Shown piece by piece: positions 5,828 to 10,677 of a DNA stretch of 10,677 nt. Both the position numbers and the translations under genes were made by a program. Source of the DNA: JBHHWH01 sp046756405 (lineage in GTDB: Bacteria > Actinomycetota > Acidimicrobiia > Spongiisociales > ZC4RG35); contig JBHHWH010000079.1 in assembly GCA_046756405.1 (NCBI GenBank), positions 1 through 10,677 of the forward strand, given 5' to 3'. The notes under the pieces were generated by a model, which saw nothing but the letters and a program-made list of their open reading frames with translations, was not told the origin of the DNA and did not search any database. Positions within the stretch are counted from its first letter, which is position 1, and each line of letters opens with the position of its first letter.

Positions 5828-6721
5828 ATGAGTGACAGGTGGACCGCAGAGCGAATCGCAGACCAGACCGGCCGTAGGGTGGTGATCACCGGAGCCTCAA
5901 GCGGTATCGGCGCAGAGGCGGCCCGGGTGGTGGCCGCCAAGGGCGCCGAGGTTGTCCTGGCGGTACGCAACGTCTCCAAGGGCGAGGCGGTGGCGCAGCG
6001 AATCGCCGACCAGTTCGCAGGGTCCAGGGTCACGGTGCGGAGCCTCGACTTGGCCAGCCTGGCGTCGGTGCGGGCCTTCGCCGCCGAGTTCGCTGCCGAC
6101 TACGACCGCCTGGACGTGCTGGTCAACAACGCCGGGGTGATGGTCCCGCCGTATGCGAAGACCGAAGACGGCTTCGAGCTGCAGATGGGCACCAACCACT
6201 TCGGCCATTTCGCCCTCACCGGCCTGCTGATGCCGCTGTTGGAGGCGACCGACGGCTCCCGGATCGTCAACGTCTCCAGCCTGGCCTACCGCTACGGGGA
6301 CATCGACTTCGACGACCTCCACTGGGAGAAGAGGGAGTATCAGGCATGGCGGGCCTACGGCGACTCCAAGCTGGCCAACCTGTATTTCACCTTTGAGCTG
6401 GTCCGGCGTTACCGCACCCGGGGCGGCCCCCTGGCGGTAGCTGCCCACCCGGGGTACACGGCCACCGAGCTGCAGCGTTACTCCCGCCTCTACCAGCTCT
6501 TGAACCCTCTCTTCGGGATGAAGCCGGCGATGGGCGCCCTGCCCACCCTCCGTGCCGGCTTCGACCCGGAGGTGAAGCCGGGAGAGTTCTACGGTCCCGA
6601 CCGTCTCGGTCACTGGCGGGGCTATCCCGCGCCCCACCAAGTCAGCGAGAAGGCCCGCGACGAAGACGCCGCCGCCCGTCTGTGGGAGGTGTCGGTCGGG
6701 CTCACCGGCGTTCAGTACTAG
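5828..6721 (+). CDS. Short-chain dehydrogenase/reductase (retinol dehydrogenase/protochlorophyllide reductase-like), 297 aa
   Basis: This is an NAD(P)-dependent oxidoreductase of the classical SDR fold. The cofactor motif TGASSGIG spans residues 21-28, and R47 in AVRN after the second strand favours NADP(H). D74 in SLDLAS contacts adenine, NNAG is at 100-103, and the active-site set is N123 (TNHFGHF), S150/S151 (VNVSS), Y177 and K181 (YGDSK). AAHPGYTATELQ follows as the usual post-catalytic PG motif. At 297 aa with the insert GDIDFDDLHWEKREY before the catalytic Tyr, it matches the retinol-dehydrogenase-like/WWOX-type group that acts on lipids, steroids or xenobiotics; the real substrate is unknown. 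ATG 5828 is preceded by GGGAAGG (5815-5821), an acceptable Shine-Dalgarno. It diverges from the nitroreductase with a 76-bp gap, so the two redox genes may share control. Confidence 0.9.
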   Translation: MSDRWTAERIADQTGRRVVITGASSGIGAEAARVVAAKGAEVVLAVRNVSKGEAVAQRIADQFAGSRVTVRSLDLASLASVRAFAAEFAADYDRLDVLVNNAGVMVPPYAKTEDGFELQMGTNHFGHFALTGLLMPLLEATDGSRIVNVSSLAYRYGDIDFDDLHWEKREYQAWRAYGDSKLANLYFTFELVRRYRTRGGPLAVAAHPGYTATELQRYSRLYQLLNPLFGMKPAMGALPTLRAGFDPEVKPGEFYGPDRLGHWRGYPAPHQVSEKARDEDAAARLWEVSVGLTGVQY

Positions 6722-6740
6722 GGGTCCAGAGGAGGCGTGG

Positions 6741-6863
6741 TCAATCGGCAGCCGGCGCCGTTACCGCCGCGCGGTGGAGGCCGGAGCCGAAAGTCACCTG
6801 GGCGACCGTCTGGCCGGGTTCGACCAGCACCGTCTCCCCGGACTGCTCACCGCCACTCTGGTC
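6741..6863 (-). other. In-frame, coding-like 40-codon tail after the phosphotransferase stop
   Basis: Directly after the TGA of the phosphotransferase gene (6866-6864) the same frame stays open for 40 codons to a TGA at 6743-6741. The translation (SGETVLVEPGQTVAQVTFGS and onward) has normal composition, and about 80% of codons end in G or C, like the genes here. It is not needed for the family's fold. It may be a lost C-terminal extension after a nonsense change, a remnant of another gene, or rare read-through. It fills most of the 142-bp gap between convergent genes, in which no terminator with a T-tract was seen. Confidence 0.35.
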
Positions 6864-9188
6864 TCAGATGCGTCGGACCCACCCGGTGGACCCGTCCACT
6901 TCGAGGAGCGCCCCCTCGGGGAAGAGGGCGGTGGCTCCGTCCAGACCTACAACGGCCGGTATGCCGAACTCCCGGGCGAGAACCGCCGGATGGGAGAGGG
7001 GGCCGCCCGACTCGGCGATCACTGCCGACGCCAGGGGGAAGACCGCGGCCCAGGCCGCCAGGGTGTAAGGGCAGACGAGAACGTCACCGGGGCGGACTCG
7101 GGAAAAGTCGGCTGGGTTGCGCACGATCCGGGCCGGGCCGGTGGCAACACCGGGAGAAGCGGGAGTTCCCCGATATCCACCGGATGTACCGGGAGACTCC
7201 ACCGGATTGCGCTGGGTGAGAGTGGCAGCCCAGAGCATCGCCGTCACCGGCGCCCTCAGCCGTCTGGGTAGAACCTTCGGATCGTGTGCCAGGTCCAGTT
7301 CCGGGCCGTATCGCAGTGGGCCCCGATGACTCAGCGCCCAGCGGTATTCGGCCTTGCGTCCGGAAAGATCCACATTGGGCGGTCTTCCTTCGAGGAGGTC
7401 GAACAGTTCTGCCTCGGTGAAGTAGAGGATGTCCCATGGTTCTCCCAGCCTGTCCGCTCCGGCGAGGCGTCGCCCTATCTCGGCGAGGGCGAGCCGGACC
7501 GCTCCGGTGGCGGCCAGGGCGGTCCACTCGGTGACATCCGCATAGGGTTGGAGGCGCCGGGCACTGTCGAGCGCCCGGTCGAATTCGTCGAGGGCTGAGT
7601 CGTCGAGCGCGTCACGGGCTTCCATTTCGGCTCGCAGGGCCCGGCATCCGACGCTGAGTTCGCTTGCCGGGTCACGGTTGAGCATCGATTCGACGAGGGC
7701 CAGCAGCGATCGGGGATCCTCGGCCCATGTCGGTTGGGTGAAGTCGCTGCCCATCACCACATGCCCGTGCTCAGCCAGGATCGGCTGCAGGTGTCTGCGC
7801 AGCGGTTCGGAGAGGTCTCCGGTTGCGCCGTACAGCGCCTCCCGGGCCGCCTTGTCGGACCGGATCGAAGCGGCGAGTCGCTCCACAGCCTGGCCCAGTC
7901 GAGCGGAGGGTCCGTCTCCGTGATGGAGGAGGGTGAGGATCTGGTGGGGTTCCCAACCCAGCTGCTGGTTGAGAAGGCTGCCGAGACGGCCCGCGCCGAG
8001 CATGGTCGCCAGGAGGGTGAGCCGGGAATGCCACCACCAGGCCTCCTCGAGGAGGGTCAGGCCCTGACGGAGGTGGTCGACCAGGGCGCTGTCGCCGAGG
8101 GCGGTCCGGTCGACCTCCCACAGCCGGCGTGCCTCACTGTCCAGACGCGGGCCCGCCTCCGCATCCCACTGGTGAGCTACCGACTCGGCGAGGGGCGACT
8201 CCCAGACCGCGGTAGCTGCCCTCATCCGCTTCCTCAGCTCAGGGACCGCATGGAACAAGGCACGGATGATGAAACGGGGCAGCCGGGGCCCGTCGTCCGA
8301 GCCGAGCGGGACCAGCCGGCTGTACACCCATCCGCCGATCAGACGGAAGGCGATGCGGTCGAAGGGGAGCCCGACTTCGCCGACAGCCGCCTTGGTGGCT
8401 CGTTCCGCTCGGTGCGCCCAGACCTCGAATTCGAGGGGACGAAGCGGCATGGCGAAGTTCTCGTCCACCCGGACCCAGGTCTCACCCTCCGGCACATCGA
8501 GCACCGGCTGGCGGGGAAGAGCGGTGATGGGTCGGGCTTGGAGCAGCCACAGTCGACCGTCGGCTACCGCCCACTCCACATCTTGAGGTGTGCCTTCGGC
8601 GCGCTCGACGGCCTGTGCCAGCTCGGCCACGGCTTTGACCACCTCCGGGGTGAGAACATCGCCGGCTCCGGAGACCAGCGTCGGGGACCCGTCGGCGACG
8701 GTCCACTGTTCCGGGGTTCCGATCCCGGCCAGGAACTGGGTGGCCGGACCCCGCACCGCTTCCACCACGACCTCGGCGTCTCCGGTGACCGGGTTACGGG
8801 TGAAGACGACGCCGGCCACCTCCACCTCCAACATGGGCATGACCAGGACGGGTATGGGCTCAGAGGTGTTGGTACCGCGTACGGTCTCGATGGCCTGGGC
8901 GACCCACCGGGTGCCGACCACGTTGAGGACCGTGGCATACCGACCGGCGCCGCTGAAGTCGGGCCCGTCTTCGTCGGGTGCGGAGGATCGAATGGCCACC
9001 GGCCTGTCCCCGAACACCTGGGACAGGCGGGCGGCGGCAGCACCGGCATCGACGTGGGGAGCTATGACCACTGAGTCGGGTACGGGAAACCCGGCCGCTC
9101 GCAGCCGCTCCAAGGTGGCCGCCTTCCGGCCCATCTCGGCTCCGCCGCCGGGATGTGATGTCGGTTCGGGCTGAACCAGACGGGTCAC
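6864..9188 (-). CDS. ATP-grasp/PEP-utilising-histidine phosphotransferase, rifampin phosphotransferase-like, 774 aa
   Basis: The architecture is that of PEP synthases and rifampin phosphotransferases: an ATP-grasp domain phosphorylates a mobile histidine, which passes phosphate to pyruvate or a drug. The ATP-grasp part (about 1-222) has K22 in MGRKAATLERL, R67 in VAIRSSAPDEDGPDFSGAG, GVVFTRNPVTG (126-136), then E205, Q217 and R219 in DVEWAVADGRLWLLQARPIT. A long helical middle domain (about 230-690) opens with WVRVDENFAMPLRPLEFEV, the position of the substrate domain in the rifampin enzymes. The C-terminal swivelling domain (about 695-774) has H733 in SGGPLSHPAVLAREFGIPAV. At 774 aa it is shorter than the usual 860-870, mainly inside the ATP-grasp domain. 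It lacks the C-terminal PEP/pyruvate barrel of true PEP synthase. GTG 9188 overlaps the tetR stop (GTGA) and has GGAGG (9193-9197) four bases before it. The substrate is unproven. Confidence 0.85.
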   Translation of the reverse strand: MTRLVQPEPTSHPGGGAEMGRKAATLERLRAAGFPVPDSVVIAPHVDAGAAAARLSQVFGDRPVAIRSSAPDEDGPDFSGAGRYATVLNVVGTRWVAQAIETVRGTNTSEPIPVLVMPMLEVEVAGVVFTRNPVTGDAEVVVEAVRGPATQFLAGIGTPEQWTVADGSPTLVSGAGDVLTPEVVKAVAELAQAVERAEGTPQDVEWAVADGRLWLLQARPITALPRQPVLDVPEGETWVRVDENFAMPLRPLEFEVWAHRAERATKAAVGEVGLPFDRIAFRLIGGWVYSRLVPLGSDDGPRLPRFIIRALFHAVPELRKRMRAATAVWESPLAESVAHQWDAEAGPRLDSEARRLWEVDRTALGDSALVDHLRQGLTLLEEAWWWHSRLTLLATMLGAGRLGSLLNQQLGWEPHQILTLLHHGDGPSARLGQAVERLAASIRSDKAAREALYGATGDLSEPLRRHLQPILAEHGHVVMGSDFTQPTWAEDPRSLLALVESMLNRDPASELSVGCRALRAEMEARDALDDSALDEFDRALDSARRLQPYADVTEWTALAATGAVRLALAEIGRRLAGADRLGEPWDILYFTEAELFDLLEGRPPNVDLSGRKAEYRWALSHRGPLRYGPELDLAHDPKVLPRRLRAPVTAMLWAATLTQRNPVESPGTSGGYRGTPASPGVATGPARIVRNPADFSRVRPGDVLVCPYTLAAWAAVFPLASAVIAESGGPLSHPAVLAREFGIPAVVGLDGATALFPEGALLEVDGSTGWVRRI

Positions 9189-9799
9189 CGAGCCTCCACC
9201 AGACCGAGGATCAGGCGGGTCATCCAATCCTCGAACTTGGCGTAGTCCCATTGCCGGTGGCCGAAGAGCCGGCGGAAGGCCACCGAGTTGAAGGCCGCCC
9301 ACAGGACGTCAACCACATCGTCGAGGTGCTCGGCCGGGACGTATCCGCGGAGGACCGCCTCGATAATCTTCTTGGTGTTGTGGTAGCTGTGCTCGTCGGC
9401 CCAGACCGCCAAATCGGTGAGCCGCTCGTCGACTGCCACCGCCTTGTCGATGACTTCCCGGAGGTCCCCCTGCTGCCATGCGGAGTGGATGTGACGGAGT
9501 CCGATACGGATCCGCTCCTCGACATCTTCCACCCCCTCCAAAGCCGCGGTCAGGCTGTCCCCGTCGTTGGCGCCCCACACCCAAGTGTCGGCGTATGCCT
9601 TGAGTAGCTCTGCCTTGTCTCCGAAGGTGGCATAGACGGTCGGCTCGGACACACCCGCCGCTCCGGCGATCTCTTTGACCGAGGTGGCCGCGTAGCCGCG
9701 GGTCAGGAACAGCCTGCCGGCCGCTTCGAGGATCGAGGCTCGGGTCATCGCCGCGGCTCTGGCCCTCACTTTCGACTCGTACTTTCGCTTCTTGACCAC
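9185..9799 (-). CDS. TetR/AcrR-family transcriptional repressor, 204 aa
   Basis: It is a dimeric DNA-binding repressor that releases DNA when a small ligand binds. The N-terminal TetR_N domain follows a basic leader (KKRKYESKVRARAA): ILEAAGRLFLTRGYAATSVK, EIAGAAGVSEPTVYATFGDK (helix-turn-helix about residues 39-60, with Y56 and K62 in the usual VYxxFxxK), then a helical ligand-binding domain of about 130 residues with several Trp and His. The frame opens at ATG 9835, but GTG 9799 is preferred: GGAG (9808-9805) lies five bases before it, and the longer version would translate through the operator palindrome at 9815-9831. Its stop overlaps the phosphotransferase start by four bases, so the two are one translationally coupled operon. 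It probably represses itself, that enzyme and the divergent membrane protein through the shared palindrome. Confidence 0.92.
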   Translation of the reverse strand: MVKKRKYESKVRARAAAMTRASILEAAGRLFLTRGYAATSVKEIAGAAGVSEPTVYATFGDKAELLKAYADTWVWGANDGDSLTAALEGVEDVEERIRIGLRHIHSAWQQGDLREVIDKAVAVDERLTDLAVWADEHSYHNTKKIIEAVLRGYVPAEHLDDVVDVLWAAFNSVAFRRLFGHRQWDYAKFEDWMTRLILGLVEAR

Positions 9800-9821
9800 A
9801 CCTGCTCCAATTAGATATAGT
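9792..9821 (+). promoter_or_regulatory. Promoter of the membrane protein gene (TTGACC-N18-TATAGT)
   Basis: TTGACC (9792-9797) matches the -35 consensus at five of six bases. TATAGT (9816-9821) matches the -10 at five of six, with an 18-bp spacer. Transcription would start near 9828, giving a leader of about 54 nt to the ATG at 9882. The -10 lies inside the 9815-9831 palindrome, so a bound repressor would block it. The -35 overlaps the first codons of tetR. Confidence 0.6.
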
Positions 9822-9831
9822 GCTACTATAT
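9815..9831. promoter_or_regulatory. Predicted TetR operator, perfect 7-3-7 palindrome
   Basis: ATATAGT (9815-9821), spacer GCT, ACTATAT (9825-9831). It is an AT-rich, perfectly symmetric site in an otherwise GC-rich window, located between the divergent tetR and membrane protein genes. Because it contains TATAGT on both strands, one bound dimer would cover the -10 boxes of both divergent promoters. This is the standard layout for TetR autoregulation. Binding is inferred, not shown. Confidence 0.65.
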
Positions 9832-9842
9832 TCATTTAAGTA

Positions 9843-9863
9843 GAGCTAGATCTAGGCTAGCTC
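9843..9863. promoter_or_regulatory. Second inverted repeat in the divergent control region (7-7-7)
   Basis: GAGCTAG (9843-9849) and CTAGCTC (9857-9863) are exact inverted repeats separated by 7 bases. A 10-bp palindrome CTAGATCTAG overlaps at 9846-9855. The 21-bp centre (9853) is 30 bp, about three helical turns, from the centre of the first palindrome. It lies in the untranslated leader of the membrane protein gene and upstream of the tetR promoter. It could be an operator for another regulator or a leader stem-loop. Confidence 0.4.
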
Positions 9864-9881
9864 CCGAGTTGAGGAGGTGTC

Positions 9882-10538
9882 ATGTCGACCACGGTCGCGC
9901 CTACCACCGACCGCCTGAGCGGTTGGAGTCTGATACTTGCCCCATTCCTCGCCCTCCTTGCGGCGATCGTTATCTCGGCGTCGGAGACGGCTCCTTCCAA
10001 AATCGACGTGTTCACCAGTCCTGCCTGGGTGACGGGTTTCAACCTTCTCGCCGTAGCGGTTGTGCTGGTCGGGCTGGGGCTGGCCAGAGCGGTGTCGTCG
10101 ATGGGTCTGGGCGGGGCCTGGCTGGCCAATACCTCGCTGGTCATGGTGCCCCTCGGCCTCCTGATCACGCTTGTCAGCGGGTTCGCGGTCAGCGGGATTA
10201 TCGCTGAGGGAGGTCCTCAGATCACCGATCCGGAGATGCTCCACGCCGCCCTGAGCGTGTTCGAGGCGATGGCCAACGGGCTGTTCCTACTGGTTGGGAT
10301 ACTGCTCGGGGTGGTCATGGTCGGGGTGGCACGAAACGCGCTTCGTGACCCGGGCCTGCTGTCCCGCCGGGTGGCGGTCTGGGGGCTGGTGCTGGGCTTG
10401 GTTGCCCTGGGTACGAACCTGGTTCTCTATCTCATCAGCAACAACCAGCCCGGGGTCTGGGACCTGGGCCCCTACGCCACCCAGATCGCCATGTTCTGGA
10501 CGGTGGCGGTGGGTCGCCGGATACTCAAAGGAGGATGA
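9882..10538 (+). CDS. Small integral membrane protein, about six helices (DUF4386-like), 218 aa
   Basis: The function is unknown. Hydrophobic segments suggest helices at about residues 14-33, 48-68, 80-105, 127-150, 163-185 and 196-212, with short charged loops (for example SASETAPSKIDV after helix 1 and RNALRDPGLLSRR before helix 5). There is no signal peptidase site and no transporter motif or catalytic residue. The size, six-helix plan and loop pattern recall DUF4386-type proteins, but this is only a resemblance. GAGGAGGTG (9871-9879) just before ATG 9882 is one of the best Shine-Dalgarno sequences in the window. Its promoter overlaps the palindrome next to the divergent tetR, so it is probably repressed by that regulator and induced together with the phosphotransferase. 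It may be linked to membrane stress or export. A strong hairpin follows about 40 bp after the stop. Confidence 0.82.
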   Translation: MSTTVAPTTDRLSGWSLILAPFLALLAAIVISASETAPSKIDVFTSPAWVTGFNLLAVAVVLVGLGLARAVSSMGLGGAWLANTSLVMVPLGLLITLVSGFAVSGIIAEGGPQITDPEMLHAALSVFEAMANGLFLLVGILLGVVMVGVARNALRDPGLLSRRVAVWGLVLGLVALGTNLVLYLISNNQPGVWDLGPYATQIAMFWTVAVGRRILKGG

Positions 10539-10578
10539 GCCCAAGGCGCCACTGCACCCCCGGGCGAACACCTTGCCC

Positions 10579-10625
10579 TTCTGTGCGGGTCCGCGGGCCA
10601 AAACGGTCCGCGGATCCGCACAGAA
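10579..10625. terminator. Strong stem-loop, 21-bp stem with AAAAC loop
   Basis: The arms 10579-10599 and 10605-10625 pair over 21 positions with only two G-U type mismatches, around a 5-base loop (AAAAC). It starts 41 bp after the membrane protein stop. No T-tract follows in the plus direction, so it would be a U-less (I-shaped) terminator, as is common in high-GC actinobacteria, or an mRNA 3' stabiliser. It may also act for a gene arriving from the right on the minus strand. It is flanked by a shorter outer repeat, CCCGGGCGA (10559-10567) and TCGCCCGGG (10662-10670). Confidence 0.6.
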
Positions 10626-10677
10626 CGCTTCCGGGCGTCCTCCCGAGACTCATCCCGGTCGTCGCCCGGGAGGCCAT

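Noticed and set aside
5752..6033. 94-residue N-terminal extension of the nitroreductase
   Set aside because: The extension is Ser/Thr/Pro-rich, overlaps the dehydrogenase start on the other strand, and the nitroreductase domain begins directly at the ATG at 5751.
7734..9074. Long plus-strand open frame of 446 codons
   Set aside because: It lies antisense to the phosphotransferase. Its translation has no motif and the composition expected from GC-rich mirror frames, whereas the minus strand shows clear ATP-grasp and PEP-histidine motifs.
9800..9835. ATG 9835 start for TetR
   Set aside because: The 12 extra codons are read through the operator palindrome and lack a Shine-Dalgarno sequence, while GTG 9799 has GGAG at five bases.
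10525..10677. Minus-strand small ORF starting at ATG 10677
   Set aside because: Its about 50 codons run through the hairpin and into the membrane protein gene, and the product has no motif. Its start is at the window edge, so a real gene cannot be excluded but is not supported.
1..10677. CRISPR array, insertion sequence or rRNA
   Set aside because: No regularly spaced direct repeats, transposase motifs, terminal inverted repeats with target duplications, or rRNA signature sequences were seen on either strand.

Overview
The window is GC-rich, with strong G/C bias at third codon positions. It mixes Shine-Dalgarno-led genes with genes whose start codon sits 6-8 nt after a TANNNT -10 box (leaderless style). 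Together with the gene types (MazEF and VapC toxins, FMN nitroreductase, PEP-utilising phosphotransferase with a TetR regulator) this points to a high-GC Actinomycetota chromosome, possibly an Acidimicrobiia-like lineage. The taxonomic call is inference.

Left part (1-3306) looks like a small decaying accessory patch. It holds a frameshifted orphan VapC toxin (237-627, minus), a tRNA-like or hairpin-rich stretch (655-750), an intact 486-aa protein of unknown function (807-2267), scattered out-of-frame remnants of a large AAA ATPase/adenylate-cyclase-type regulator (about 2298-2668), and an apparently intact mazEF toxin-antitoxin pair (2769-3306) with a double palindrome over its start.

Middle part (3312-6721) is ordinary metabolic sequence. 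It holds a class I SAM-dependent methyltransferase (minus), a PLP-dependent class I aminotransferase (plus), an FMN nitroreductase (minus) whose 3' end overlaps the aminotransferase, and a short-chain dehydrogenase (plus) divergent from the nitroreductase.

Right part (6741-10677) is the most coherent functional unit. A TetR-family repressor gene overlaps by 4 nt (GTGA) the start of a 774-aa ATP-grasp plus PEP-utilising-histidine enzyme that resembles a compact rifampin phosphotransferase. Diverging from tetR is a six-helix membrane protein. The AT-rich gap between them carries a perfect 7-3-7 palindrome lying over face-to-face TATAGT boxes, and a second 7-7-7 inverted repeat 30 bp away. This suggests one TetR switch controlling both a membrane protein and a soluble phosphotransferase, as in a small-molecule (antibiotic-like) response module. 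A 21-bp-stem hairpin follows the membrane protein gene. No complete tRNA or rRNA gene, CRISPR array or insertion sequence was seen.
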